Positions 25,626 through 35,056 of a stretch of 64,000 nucleotides of DNA are shown here, piece after piece. How positions within the stretch are numbered: position 1 is the stretch's first letter; every line of letters begins with the position of its first letter. The notes beneath the pieces were generated by a model that was given only the letters and a program-made list of their open reading frames with translations, had not been told where the DNA came from and did not search any database. The position numbers were made by a program, and so were the translations under genes. Origin of the DNA: CAYQSU01 sp964420325 (lineage in GTDB: Bacteria; Pseudomonadota; Alphaproteobacteria; Rhodospirillales; Defluviicoccaceae); NCBI GenBank assembly GCA_964420325.1, contig CAYQSU010000001.1, forward strand, positions 43,339 to 107,338, read 5' to 3'.

Positions 25626-25694
25626 AAAAACGCCGTGAACGCCAAGGGATTGCCGATATTTGCGCCCGCAGGCTTTCCGTGTCAGCATGCATTC

Positions 25695-26363
25695 ATGCGA
25701 ACCCTTTACCACCTTTGGCTGTCGCCGTTCTGCCGCAAGGTGAGGCTCGTTCTCGCCGAGAAGAAGCTCGAGTTCCGAATGAAGGTGGAGCCCGTATGGG
25801 AGCGCCGCCACGACTTCCTCACCCTCAACCCGGCAGGCGACGTTCCCGTTCTGGTCGAGCCCGACGGCACCGTGCTGGCCGACAGCGCCGCCATCACTGA
25901 GTACCTCGACGAGACCCATCCCGAGGGCCCGCTGATCGGCGAGCGGGCCTGCGAGCGGGCGGAGGTGCGCCGCCTGGTCGCCTGGTTCGATTGCAAGTTC
26001 AACGCAGAGGTGACCGAGAACCTGGTCGGCGAGAAGATCATGAAACGGTTTCTGGCGCGGGGCGAGCCCGATTCGCGGGCGATCCGTGCCGGTCTGGTCA
26101 ACGTTCACCATCATCTCGACTACATCGCATTCCTCACCGAACGGCGGTCGTGGCTCGCCGGCGAGCACCTGACCTTTGCGGACATCGCCGCCGCCGCCCA
26201 TCTCTCCTGCGTCGACTACCTCGGCCACGTTCCCTGGGACGACCATCCGGGCGCCAAGGACTGGTACGCCCGCATCAAGTCGCGGCCGAGCTTCCGTTCG
26301 ATTCTGGCCGACGCCATTCCCGGGCTGACGCCGCCGAAGGCCTATGCCGACCTTGATTTCTAA
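25695..26363 (+). CDS. Glutathione S-transferase family protein
   Basis: A 222-residue two-domain GST. The thioredoxin-like N-terminal domain begins TLYHLWLSPFCRKVRLVLAEK, with a serine/cysteine active-site region (LSPFCRK). It contains the cis-proline GDVPVLVE and the glutathione-binding ADSAAITEYLDE. The C-terminal helical domain ends with LTFADIAAAAHLSCVDYLG, the conserved N-capping/hydrophobic-staple region. ATG 25695 is the first plausible start. It conjugates or reduces hydrophobic electrophiles, or acts as a peroxidase; the substrate is unknown. The next gene overlaps its 3' end by 20 bases, so they are co-translated. Confidence 0.9.
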   Translation: MRTLYHLWLSPFCRKVRLVLAEKKLEFRMKVEPVWERRHDFLTLNPAGDVPVLVEPDGTVLADSAAITEYLDETHPEGPLIGERACERAEVRRLVAWFDCKFNAEVTENLVGEKIMKRFLARGEPDSRAIRAGLVNVHHHLDYIAFLTERRSWLAGEHLTFADIAAAAHLSCVDYLGHVPWDDHPGAKDWYARIKSRPSFRSILADAIPGLTPPKAYADLDF

Positions 26364-27327
26364 CCAGGGACCGTCGGGAGCTTCGCCGCGGACCGAGGTG
26401 GACGCGATTCCGGGCAGCCGCCGGCCCCACCTCTTCTGCTTCGGGCTCGGCTACAGCGCCGGCGTGCTCGCCCGCCGGCTTCGGGGCGAAGGATGGCTCG
26501 TCAGCGGCACCTGTCGCCGGGAGTCCGACCGGCAGGCGCTGGCGGCGTGCAGCGTCCGCGCCTATCGCTTCGACCGCGACCACCCGCTCGAGGATGCCGG
26601 CGCGGCACTTTCCGGCGCAACCGACGTGCTCATCTCTGTTCCACCCGATGCCCGCGGAGACGTGGTCTATGACCGCCACGGCGAGGACATCGCCGCGCTC
26701 CGCGGGCTGCGCTGGGTCGGCTATCTGTCGACCACCGGAGTTTACGGCGACACGTGCGGCCTCGAGGTCGACGAGGGAGCGCCGCTGCGTCCGACCAGCG
26801 ACCGCAGCCGACGCCGTGTGGAAGCCGAACGGCTCTGGCTCGAGCTCGTGGGCTCGCGGGGGCTTCCGGTGCACGTCTTCCGGCTCGCCGGCATCTACGG
26901 TCCCGGCCGCAGCGTCCTTGACCAGGTGCGGGCCGGAGCGGCGCGGCGGATCGACCGGCCGGGACAGGCGTTTTCCCGCATTCATGTGGACGACATCGCC
27001 TCGATCTTGCGCGCTTCGATGGCGCATCCCGTGCCCGGGCGGATTTACAACGTCTGTGACGACGAGCCGGCAAAGCAAAGCGACGTCGTCGCGTTCGCTT
27101 GCGAGCTTCTGGGTGTGAGCCCGCCGCCGCTGCTGCCGTTAGAGGAGGCCGAACGCGAGATGTCGCCGATGGCATTGAGTTTCTGGCGCGACAATCGACG
27201 GGTGTCGAACGGCCGGATCAAGAGAGACCTCGGCATCCGGCTCCGCTATCCCGACTACCGGGCCGGACTAAGGGCGATCCTCGAAGCCGAACGGGACGAG
27301 GGGAGCGCGACGACCCTCCGGCCTTGA
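26344..27327 (+). CDS. NAD(P)-binding SDR/epimerase-like protein (YeeZ type)
   Basis: A 327-residue extended-SDR protein. The Rossmann motif is FCFGLGYSAGVLARRL (about residue 32), a variant of GxGxxG. The substrate region has STTGVYGD and the Rossmann end FRLAGIYGPGRSVLD. IHVDDIASILRASM is typical of epimerase/dehydratase relatives. The canonical YxxxK is not evident: the Tyr in GVYGD lacks a Lys four residues on, so catalysis may be altered or absent, as in YeeZ-like proteins. The first 30 residues are probably not part of the fold. It overlaps the GST gene by 20 bases. Its biological role is unknown. Confidence 0.82.
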   Translation: MPTLISNQGPSGASPRTEVDAIPGSRRPHLFCFGLGYSAGVLARRLRGEGWLVSGTCRRESDRQALAACSVRAYRFDRDHPLEDAGAALSGATDVLISVPPDARGDVVYDRHGEDIAALRGLRWVGYLSTTGVYGDTCGLEVDEGAPLRPTSDRSRRRVEAERLWLELVGSRGLPVHVFRLAGIYGPGRSVLDQVRAGAARRIDRPGQAFSRIHVDDIASILRASMAHPVPGRIYNVCDDEPAKQSDVVAFACELLGVSPPPLLPLEEAEREMSPMALSFWRDNRRVSNGRIKRDLGIRLRYPDYRAGLRAILEAERDEGSATTLRP

Positions 27328-27452
27328 AAGCGTCGGCGCGGCTCAAAGGTTGATTGCGGAGGAGGGCGGGATTGCGGGATGATCGGCAGTGCCGACGGGC
27401 CCATGCTAGACGTATTCGATGCACCCGACCCGGCCGTGAGGGAGAGTGTGGA

Positions 27453-28877
27453 GTGCGGTTGAAGGCGTTCTTCGGCGTTCTTCTCGTTGCCGCGATCTGC
27501 GGCCTCGCCGCGGCCGAGAACTCGCGCACCGCCCTCGTCCTGGAAGTCGACGGGCCGATTGGGCCGGCGACCAGCGACTATGTGGGCCGCGGCCTCGACA
27601 AGGCAGCGCAGATGGGGGCGGTGGTGGCGATCCTGCGCTTGGACACGCCTGGCGGGCTCGACACCTCGATGCGGGAGATCATCCAGGCCATCCTCGCCTC
27701 TCCGGTGCCGGTGGTGACCTTCGTTGCGCCGAGCGGTGCCAGGGCTGCCAGCGCCGGCACCTACGTCGCCTACGCCAGCCACGTCGCAGCAATGGCGCCC
27801 GGCACCAATCTCGGCGCGGCGACGCCGGTGCAGATCGGCGGCCCCGGCTTTCCGATGCCGACACCGGACAGCGAGGACGATCGCGGCGGTGACGACGACG
27901 GCTCCGCCGAAGGCGACGAGGACCGGGCGGAGAGCAAGCCCAAAGAGAAGTCCGAGAAGAAACAACAGGCCAAGCCCGATGTCTCGGACAAGGCGGTCAG
28001 CGACGCCGTCGCCTACATCCGCAGCCTCGCCCAGATGCGCGGGCGCAACGTCGAATGGGCGGAGAAGGCGGTGCGCGAGGCGGCCAGCCTCTCGGCCGAA
28101 GAGGCCCTCAAGGAGGGCGTCGTCGACGTCGTTGCCGACGACATCGACGACCTTCTTGCCAAGATCGATGGCCGTGAAGTCAGCGTTCAGGGCAAGCCGC
28201 TAACCCTGGAGACCGAGGGGCTCGCGGTGGTCACGCTGGAGCCCGACTGGCGCACCAAGCTGCTGGCCGTCATCACCAATCCCAACGTTGCCTACATCCT
28301 GATGCTGATCGGCCTCTACGGCCTGATCTTCGAGTTCTACAGCCCGGGCCTGATCGGACCCGGTGTCGTCGGCGCCATCTGCCTGATCCTGGCGCTCTAC
28401 GCGTTTCACGTGCTGCCGGTCAGTTACACCGGCCTCGCGCTCACCTTCCTCGGTCTCGGGCTGATGATCGCGGAGACGCTGACACCGAGCTTCGGCGTGT
28501 TCGGCATCGGCGGCATCATCGCGTTCGTGATCGGCTCGGTGATGCTGATCGAGACCGACGCGCCCGGCTTCACCGTCGCCTGGGAACTGATCGGCAGCCT
28601 CGCGTTCGTCGCCAGCGTCCTGTTCCTGACCGTCTTCACCCTGCTCATACGATCGCGCCGTCGCACCGTCGTGGCGGGTCCCGAGGAGATGATCGGCATC
28701 GTCGGCTCGGCGGTCGACTGGTCGGGTCGCGAAGGCCGCGTGCTCGTCCACGGAGAGATGTGGGGAGCGCGCTCAGCGGTGCCGATCGAACCGGGAGCAC
28801 GAGTGCGGGTGACGGCGCTCGAGGGGCTGACGCTGGTGGTCACTCCCGAAGAGAAGCAAAGGATACCGGAACAATGA
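27453..28877 (+). CDS. NfeD-type membrane serine protease (ClpP-like)
   Basis: A 474-residue member of the long NfeD class. A signal peptide (FFGVLLVAAICGLAAA) leads into a ClpP-like serine protease domain with LDTPGGLDTSMREI and the nucleophile Ser in PSGARAASAGTYVAYAS. A charged Asp/Glu then Lys-rich linker of about 50 residues (about 155-205) splits the domain. Four to five transmembrane helices follow, then the NfeD OB-fold (GIVGSAVDWSGREGRVLVHGEMW). The start is GTG 27453 with GGGAGAG nearby. It overlaps the stomatin gene as ATGA, the conserved NfeD-stomatin operon, in which the protease is thought to cleave its partner's C-terminus. Confidence 0.93.
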   Translation: MRLKAFFGVLLVAAICGLAAAENSRTALVLEVDGPIGPATSDYVGRGLDKAAQMGAVVAILRLDTPGGLDTSMREIIQAILASPVPVVTFVAPSGARAASAGTYVAYASHVAAMAPGTNLGAATPVQIGGPGFPMPTPDSEDDRGGDDDGSAEGDEDRAESKPKEKSEKKQQAKPDVSDKAVSDAVAYIRSLAQMRGRNVEWAEKAVREAASLSAEEALKEGVVDVVADDIDDLLAKIDGREVSVQGKPLTLETEGLAVVTLEPDWRTKLLAVITNPNVAYILMLIGLYGLIFEFYSPGLIGPGVVGAICLILALYAFHVLPVSYTGLALTFLGLGLMIAETLTPSFGVFGIGGIIAFVIGSVMLIETDAPGFTVAWELIGSLAFVASVLFLTVFTLLIRSRRRTVVAGPEEMIGIVGSAVDWSGREGRVLVHGEMWGARSAVPIEPGARVRVTALEGLTLVVTPEEKQRIPEQ

Positions 28878-29650
28878 CATGGATTCTGAGCCAGGCTTGG
28901 ATCGTCGTCGCGCTTGCCCTTCTCTTGGTGATCGCTTCGGCGCTGAGGGTGCTGCGCGAGTACGAGCGCGGCGTCATCTTCCTCCTCGGGCGCTTCTGGA
29001 AGGTCAAGGGACCGGGGCTCATCCTGGTGATTCCGGTGATCCAGCAGATGGCGCGGGTCGATCTTCGCACCCGCGTGCTCGATGTTCCGCAGCAGGATGT
29101 CATCTCCCGCGACAACGTCTCGGTGAAGGTCAACGCGGTCGTCTACTTTCGGGTGATGGACGCGCAGAAGGCCATCATCCAGGTCGAGGACTTCCATGCC
29201 GCCACCAGCCAATTGTCGCAGACGACGTTGCGATCGGTGCTGGGCCAGCACGACCTGGACGAGATGCTGGCCGAGCGCGAGAAACTGAACGCCGACCTCC
29301 AGCGCATCCTCGACTCGCAGACCGATGCCTGGGGCGTCAAGGTCTCCAACGTCGAGCTCAAACACGTCGATCTCGATGAGAGCATGATCCGCGCCATTGC
29401 GCGACAGGCGGAGGCGGAGCGCAACCGGCGGGCGAAGATCATCGACGCGGAAGGCGAATATCAGGCAGCCCAGCGATTCCTTGATGCGGCGAAGATCCTG
29501 GCGGTGCAGCCGCAGGCGATGCAGCTGCGCTATCTGACGACCCTGCATGCGATCAGCGGCGACCGCAGCTCGACCATCATCTTTCCGTTTCCGATGGATC
29601 TCATGGAGGCGTTCTCCGGTCTTGGCCTGAAGTCCGGCGACAAGCGATAG
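28874..29650 (+). CDS. SPFH-domain protein (stomatin/slipin)
   Basis: A 258-residue slipin. The N-terminal membrane hairpin (AWIVVALALLLVIASALRVL) is followed by the SPFH domain: REYERGVIFLLGRFWKVKGPGLILVIPVIQ, RVLDVPQQDVISRDNVSVKVNAVVYFRV and LRSVLGQHDLDEML. A coiled coil starts near residue 170 (RQAEAERNRRAKIIDAEGEYQAAQRF). The C-terminus is hydrophobic (IIFPFPMDLMEAF), matching the site that archaeal NfeD protease cuts. It is translationally coupled to the NfeD gene. Stomatins assemble into membrane-microdomain rings; a membrane quality-control role is inferred. Confidence 0.95.
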   Translation: MTWILSQAWIVVALALLLVIASALRVLREYERGVIFLLGRFWKVKGPGLILVIPVIQQMARVDLRTRVLDVPQQDVISRDNVSVKVNAVVYFRVMDAQKAIIQVEDFHAATSQLSQTTLRSVLGQHDLDEMLAEREKLNADLQRILDSQTDAWGVKVSNVELKHVDLDESMIRAIARQAEAERNRRAKIIDAEGEYQAAQRFLDAAKILAVQPQAMQLRYLTTLHAISGDRSSTIIFPFPMDLMEAFSGLGLKSGDKR

Positions 29651-29716
29651 CCCGGGGGCAAGCGGCCTCCGGGGGCGCGCGAACGATGGTGCGCGCGGGA
29701 GAGGTGAAAGAGGACG

Positions 29717-32700
29717 GTGAAAGGCTTGCGGGCCATGCCGTGCCGGCGCTGCGGCTTCGACAACCGCGAGGAACGGCGCTATTGTGCCGAGTGCGGGGCG
29801 CCGTTGGGTGGACCCTGCGCCGCCTGCGGTTTCGAGAACGAGCCCGGCTCCCGCTTCTGCGGCGGCTGCGGCACGGCCCTCGACGGCTCCGGGGCTCGTA
29901 GGCCCGCTCCTTCGCGAGCAGAGCCGGAGCCGTCGGCGCCGGTCGGCGAGCGCCGACACATTACGGTCATGTTCTGCGATCTCGTCGGCTCGACGGCGCT
30001 GTCGGCCCGCTTCGACCCCGAGGTGGTCCGCGACATCATTCACGCGTTGCAGAGGACGTGCGCCCGCGCGATCCAGACCTACGAGGGATTCGTCGCTCGC
30101 TACATGGGGGATGGCGTCCTCGCCTACTTCGGCTACCCGCGGGCGCACGAGGACGATGCCGAACGGGCCGCGCGCGCCGGCCTCGACCTCGTCGACGCGG
30201 TCCGCAGGCTCGGTGCCAGACATGGGGCACCGGCCACGGGTCCCCTTTCCGTTCGCGTCGGCATCGCCACCGGCCTGGTGGTGGTCGGCGACCTCATCGG
30301 CGAGGGCGCGGCCGAGGAGCGCACGGTCGTCGGCGACACGCCCAATCTCGCCGCGCGCCTGCAGGCTCTGGCCGCGCCCGACTGCGTCGTCGTCAGCGCC
30401 GAGACGAGAGCACTGCTCGGCGCTGGCTTCGAGTGCGAGACCGCGGGCCGGCACGCGCTGAAAGGCTTCCCGCGCCCGGTCGAGGCGTGGCGGGTTCTCG
30501 GCCCGACCGCGACCGCGACCCGCTTCGAGGCCCGCCGGCTCAGGGGCTTGACACCCCTGATCGGACGGGAGGCGGAGATCGCGCTCGCCCTCGATCGATG
30601 GCGGATGACGAGGGCCGGCGATGGCCAGGTGATCCTCGTTTCCGGCGAGCCCGGCATCGGCAAGTCCAGGCTGGCGCTGGCAATCCAGGAGCGCGTCGGC
30701 GGCGAGGCCCATCACCTTCAGCGGTATCAGTGCTCTCCCTATCACGCCAACAGCGCCCTGCACCCGGTCGCCGAGCACCTTCGTCTTGCTCTCGGCATCA
30801 GGCCGGGGGACAGCAACGGGGAAAAGCTGGATAAGCTCGAGCGGAGCCTTTCGGCGATTCCCGGAGCGGTGCGCTTGAAGGCGCCGTTGTTCGCAGCACT
30901 CCTGGCGATCCCGTTCGGGGACCGCTATCGGCCGCTCGAGCTCACCCCGGACCGACAAAAGGAAGAGACCCTCACCGCGCTTGCGGACCTCACCGAGGCG
31001 CTCGCGCGCGAGCGGCCGCTCCTGGCGGTGTTCGAGGACATCCATTGGATCGACCCGACGACGCTCGAACTGCTCGACCGGATCATCGAACGCGTCCAAC
31101 GCATGACCGCGATGATCATCGTCACCTTCCGTCCGGCGTTTTCGACGACGTGGATCGGCCAGCCGCAGGTCACTCTGATTGCGCTCAGCCGGATGAGCCG
31201 GCGTCTCAGCGGCGCCATGGTCGGCGAGGTCGCGGGCGGCAAAGAGCTGCCGGAGGAGGTGACGCGGCAGATCCTCGAGCGCACCGACGGCGTGCCGCTG
31301 TTCGTCGAGGAGCTGACCAAGACCGTTCTCGCTTCGGGTCTGCTGGCGGAAGAAGAGAACCGCTACGTGCTGACGGGACCGTTGCCGCCACTGGCCATAC
31401 CGGCGAGTCTTCACGATTCGCTGATGGCCCGCATCGATCAGCTGGCTGCGGTCAAGGAGGTGGCGCAGGTCGGGGCGGCGATCGGGCGCGAGTTCCGCCA
31501 AGACCTCCTGGCTGCCGTCTGCTCCATCGACCGCAAGGGGCTGGAGGCGGCGGTAGACCGCCTGATCGATTCGGGACTGGTCTTTCAGCGGGGCGGGCCG
31601 CCCGATCCGACCTATGTCTTCAAGCACGCTCTGGTCCGCGACGCCGCCTACGAGAGCCTGCTGAAGAGCCGGCGCCAGGTCCTTCACGCCCGCATTCTTG
31701 GCATCCTGGAATCGCGGTTCCCGGAGACGGTCGCGAGCGAGCCGGAGATTCTCGCCTACCATGCGGGCGAGGCAGCGCTGGCCGAGAAAGCGGTGGGCTA
31801 CTGGGAGAAGGCCGGCAGGCTTGCCGCCGAACGTGCCGCCAACGCCGAGGCGATCGGCCATCTGGGCAAGGGCCTTCAAGCGCTGTCGGCGCTTCCCGCG
31901 GGCGTCGACCGGGCGCGCTCGGAGGTGTCGCTCAGGTTGTCGATGGCGGCGATCATGCGCGTCATCGACCGCTACGACGACGCCATCAGGCAACTGGACC
32001 AGGCCGAGCAGGTCGCCGCTGGCCACGGGCTCGACTCCGAGCATGCGCGCATCCATCACGGTCGCGGCAACATCCTCTTTGCGCGCGGCGACCAGGTGGG
32101 CTGCCTGCGCGAGCATGAAGAATCCCTGGCTCTTGCGCGGAAGGCCGCGTCGCCGCGCGACGAAGCCGTCGCACTCGGCGGGATGGGTGACGCCTACTAC
32201 CTGCAGGGTCGGATGCGGACGGCCTGCGTACACTTCCGGCGATGCGTCGATCTCGCGCGCCAGCATGGGTTCGAAGACATCGAGACCTCCAATCTGCACA
32301 TGGTCGGCTGGAGCCGGCTCTACCTCAACGAACTCGAAGAAGCGGAGGCCGACGGTCTCGCGACCACCGAGAAGGCCGTCGGTATCCGGCATTACCGGGC
32401 GCAGCTGCTCGGTCGCTCGCTGACCGCTTTCGTTCGCATGGAAAAGGGGGATTTCGACTGGGCCCGTGGCCAGGCGGACATCGCCCTCGAGATCAGCCGG
32501 CGACTCGGCGCCGGCAGCTTCGAGGCAGAAGCGCTCGCCCTTCTTTCCCGGATTAATCTCCTGAAGGGCCGCGTCGCCGAGGCCTGTGCACAGGCCGAGC
32601 AGGCGCTCGCCATCAGCCGCCGTGTCGGCATGCGGTTCTTCGGGCCGTTCATTCTCGGCACGATGGCGCTGATGGCGGATTCGCGGGAGCGCCGACGCGA

Positions 32701-33034
32701 GATCTTCGCTGAGGCTGAGAGCATCCTTCACCGAGGATGCGTCGGCCACAACCATTTCTGGTTCTATCGCGACGCCATCGACGCCTGTCTCGGGGCCGGC
32801 GAGTGGCAGGAGGCGGAGCGCTTTGCCCAGGCGCTCGAGAACTACGCGAGGCCGGAGCCCTTGCCGTGGAGCGACTTCTTCATCGCGCGCGGGCGTGCGC
32901 TGGCCGCCGTCGGCTGCGGCCGACGAGACGGCGAGGTCAGTCTGGCCCTCGGCCACCTCCTCGGCGCGGGCCGAAGGGCCGGCCTGATGCCGTCCCTGCC
33001 GGCAATTGAAGGGGCGCTCGCCGGCGGCTCATAG
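29717..33034 (+). CDS. Zinc-ribbon / class III cyclase / AAA-ATPase / TPR signalling protein
   Basis: An 1105-residue multidomain regulator. Two zinc ribbons occupy residues 9-51 (Cys 9/12/23/26 and 34/37/48/51). A class III nucleotide cyclase domain covers about 80-250, with metal-binding Asp88 (FCDLVGS) and Asp132 (YMGDGVLAYFG), and NLAARL as the transition-state segment. A STAND-like ATPase follows, with Walker A GEPGIGKS (Lys316) and a Walker B-like VFEDIHWIDPTT. The last ~420 residues are TPR-like helices. The start is GTG 29717; ATG 29735 is an alternative. Cyclase residues appear intact, so it may make cAMP. The ligand sensed is unknown. The 3' end overlaps the convergent hydrolase by six bases. 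Confidence 0.92.
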   Translation: MKGLRAMPCRRCGFDNREERRYCAECGAPLGGPCAACGFENEPGSRFCGGCGTALDGSGARRPAPSRAEPEPSAPVGERRHITVMFCDLVGSTALSARFDPEVVRDIIHALQRTCARAIQTYEGFVARYMGDGVLAYFGYPRAHEDDAERAARAGLDLVDAVRRLGARHGAPATGPLSVRVGIATGLVVVGDLIGEGAAEERTVVGDTPNLAARLQALAAPDCVVVSAETRALLGAGFECETAGRHALKGFPRPVEAWRVLGPTATATRFEARRLRGLTPLIGREAEIALALDRWRMTRAGDGQVILVSGEPGIGKSRLALAIQERVGGEAHHLQRYQCSPYHANSALHPVAEHLRLALGIRPGDSNGEKLDKLERSLSAIPGAVRLKAPLFAALLAIPFGDRYRPLELTPDRQKEETLTALADLTEALARERPLLAVFEDIHWIDPTTLELLDRIIERVQRMTAMIIVTFRPAFSTTWIGQPQVTLIALSRMSRRLSGAMVGEVAGGKELPEEVTRQILERTDGVPLFVEELTKTVLASGLLAEEENRYVLTGPLPPLAIPASLHDSLMARIDQLAAVKEVAQVGAAIGREFRQDLLAAVCSIDRKGLEAAVDRLIDSGLVFQRGGPPDPTYVFKHALVRDAAYESLLKSRRQVLHARILGILESRFPETVASEPEILAYHAGEAALAEKAVGYWEKAGRLAAERAANAEAIGHLGKGLQALSALPAGVDRARSEVSLRLSMAAIMRVIDRYDDAIRQLDQAEQVAAGHGLDSEHARIHHGRGNILFARGDQVGCLREHEESLALARKAASPRDEAVALGGMGDAYYLQGRMRTACVHFRRCVDLARQHGFEDIETSNLHMVGWSRLYLNELEEAEADGLATTEKAVGIRHYRAQLLGRSLTAFVRMEKGDFDWARGQADIALEISRRLGAGSFEAEALALLSRINLLKGRVAEACAQAEQALAISRRVGMRFFGPFILGTMALMADSRERRREIFAEAESILHRGCVGHNHFWFYRDAIDACLGAGEWQEAERFAQALENYARPEPLPWSDFFIARGRALAAVGCGRRDGEVSLALGHLLGAGRRAGLMPSLPAIEGALAGGS

Positions 33035-33802
33035 GCGCCGCAGCAGCGCTTCCAGCGTCTCGCACAGGCGCTCGAGATCGTCGGGTTCGGAGAGCCGGTG
33101 CGCGCCGGACTTGAGGAGCGTGATCTCAACGTCCGGCGAGCGCAGCCTTTCGGCGATTCGCAGCGACGTCTGCCACGGCACGTCGGTGTCCTGCATGCCG
33201 TGGATCAGTCGCACCGGGCAGTTGATCGCAATCTCACCCTCGAGCAGAAGATGGCGGCGACCTTCTTCGAGGATGCGTTTCGTCACCGGTGTCGGCTCCG
33301 GATCGTAGGGGCTTGAGACGGCGACGACGCCGTCGCGCTCGAGACTCGCCTTCTGCTCGGCGCTGAGCATCGCCGGAATCGCTTCGGTAAAGTCGGCGGC
33401 GGCGGCGATGCCGAGCAGCGCCGCGACGCGCTCGGGCCGGCTTAGCGCCGCGAGCAGCATGATCCAGCTGCCGAGGCTGGAGCCGACCAGGATCTGTGGT
33501 CCTTCGGTGAGGCGATCGAGGACGAACACCGCGTCGCCCGCCCAGCGGCCAATGGTGCCGTCGAGGAAATCGCCGGAGGACGCGCCGTGGCCGAAGTAAT
33601 CGAAACGCACGTACGCGAGCCCCCTCGCGTGACAGAAATGCTCGAGGCGGACCGCCTTGGCGCCGCCCATGTCGGACTTGTAGCCGGTCAGGAAGACGAC
33701 GCCGGGGCACTTGCCAGGGGTGCGATGGTAGGCAATAGTCGCGCCGTCCTCTCGCGTGACGATCAGCGGAAGGGGCCCCGAGGGCTTCGATACGTCGGCC
33801 AT
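33029..33802 (-). CDS. Alpha/beta hydrolase (ABHD10/BEM46-like)
   Basis: A 257-residue serine hydrolase. The oxyanion region is CPGVVFLTGYKSDMGGAKA and the strand RGLAYVRFDYFGHGASSG is typical. The nucleophile elbow is ILVGSSLGSWIML (Ser near residue 107), the acid lies in RLIHGMQDTDVPW and the catalytic His in LKSGAHRLSEP. The sequence resembles the palmitoyl-thioesterase/ABHD10 group. No signal peptide, so cytoplasmic. ATG 33802 lies just before ADVSKPSG. Convergent with the cyclase gene, overlapping by six bases, and divergent from the glycosyltransferase. Substrate unknown. Confidence 0.85.
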   Translation of the reverse strand: MADVSKPSGPLPLIVTREDGATIAYHRTPGKCPGVVFLTGYKSDMGGAKAVRLEHFCHARGLAYVRFDYFGHGASSGDFLDGTIGRWAGDAVFVLDRLTEGPQILVGSSLGSWIMLLAALSRPERVAALLGIAAAADFTEAIPAMLSAEQKASLERDGVVAVSSPYDPEPTPVTKRILEEGRRHLLLEGEIAINCPVRLIHGMQDTDVPWQTSLRIAERLRSPDVEITLLKSGAHRLSEPDDLERLCETLEALLRRL

Positions 33803-33862
33803 GATGAACTCCCTGGCGTAAGGCGCGTGAACAATCTTAGCACCGGCCTGAATTCCCCGGCC

Positions 33863-35056
33863 ATGGATACGGATGAAGAGGTCTGGGCGCTCGCCGATGG
33901 CTTTCGCCAGCGGCGGCCCACGGTGCTTCAGGTCCTGCCGGCTCTCGGCGAGCAGGGCGGGGTCGAGCGCGGAACGGTTGACATCGCCGCGGCGGTCGTC
34001 GAGGCCGGCGGGCGGGCCATCGTCGCGTCGGCCGGCGGGCCGCTGATCCACGGCCTGGCCCGCGCCAGGGCCGAGCACGTCCGGTTGCCAGTCGATAGCA
34101 AGAATCCGTTCATTATCAATGCCAACGTGCATCGTCTCGCCCAGCTCATCGAGCGCGAGGCCGTCGACGTCGTTCATGCCCGCTCGCGGGCCCCGGCCTG
34201 GAGCGCCTGGCGGGCGGCGCGACGCACGGATCGTCCGTTCGTCACCACCTTCCATGGCACGTACGCGATCGGAAACGTCTTCAAGCACCGGTACAACGCG
34301 GTGATGACCCGGGGCGAGCGGATCATCGCCATTTCCGATTTCATCGGCGAGCATGTCCATCGCGTCTACGGGGTGCCAGCGGCGCGCATTCGCGTCATCT
34401 ACCGCGGCATCGACATCGATTCGTTCAGCCCCGAGCAAACGTCCGCCGACCGCATCATCACCCTCGCCCAACGCTGGCGCCTCCCCGACGGGCTGCCGGT
34501 GGTCTTGCTTCCCGGGCGGCTGACTCGCTGGAAGGGCCAAACGGTGTTCATCGAGGCCATCGCCCGGCTCGGGCGTCGCGACCTCACCTGTCTCATTCTG
34601 GGGGACGATCAGGGACGATCGGGCTACCGACAGGAGCTCGAGAGCCTGATCCTCCGCCTCGATCTCGGTGGCGTCGTCCGCACCATCGACCGCTGCGAGG
34701 ACATGCCTGCGGCCTACATGCTGGCCGACGTCGTAGTCTCGGCGTCGACCGAGCCCGAGGCGTTCGGCCGGGTTCTGGTCGAAGCCCAGGCGCTCGGCCG
34801 ACCAGTCGTCGGCACCGATCACGGCGGCGCTCGCGAGACGGTGATCCCCGGTGAAACCGGCTGGCTGACGCCGCCGGGCGATGCCGACGCGCTTGCCGCC
34901 GCGATCGACCACGCCCTCGGGCTTTCCGAAGTGGAGCGGATGCGAATGGCAGAAACTGCCATCCGCCACGTGCGCGCCCGTTTCACGAGAGCGGAGATGT
35001 GCGAACGGACGCTCGCCGTGTATGAGGAGGTCCTGGCCGGGAGATCCAGCCGTTGA
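33863..35056 (+). CDS. Glycosyltransferase family 4 (GT-B)
   Basis: A 397-residue GT-B glycosyltransferase. The N-terminal acceptor domain begins TVLQVLPALGEQGGVERGTVDIA, with the glycine-rich loop. The C-terminal donor domain has VVLLPGRLTRWKGQTVFIEAIA and the E-x7-E-like motif EPEAFGRVLVEAQALGRPVVGTDHGG. It transfers a sugar from a nucleotide donor to lipid A core, O-antigen or another glycan. The start at 33863 follows CCGGCC; there is no strong ribosome site. It overlaps the next glycosyltransferase gene as TTGA, so both are probably one unit serving LPS assembly, which is inference from the GT9 partner. Confidence 0.9.
   Translation: MDTDEEVWALADGFRQRRPTVLQVLPALGEQGGVERGTVDIAAAVVEAGGRAIVASAGGPLIHGLARARAEHVRLPVDSKNPFIINANVHRLAQLIEREAVDVVHARSRAPAWSAWRAARRTDRPFVTTFHGTYAIGNVFKHRYNAVMTRGERIIAISDFIGEHVHRVYGVPAARIRVIYRGIDIDSFSPEQTSADRIITLAQRWRLPDGLPVVLLPGRLTRWKGQTVFIEAIARLGRRDLTCLILGDDQGRSGYRQELESLILRLDLGGVVRTIDRCEDMPAAYMLADVVVSASTEPEAFGRVLVEAQALGRPVVGTDHGGARETVIPGETGWLTPPGDADALAAAIDHALGLSEVERMRMAETAIRHVRARFTRAEMCERTLAVYEEVLAGRSSR

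Noticed and set aside
28424..32956. A 1510-codon open frame on the minus strand, antisense to the NfeD, stomatin and cyclase genes
   Set aside because: All three plus-strand products have clear families and catalytic motifs. Long antisense frames are expected at this GC content, and the translation is low-complexity with no recognisable domain.
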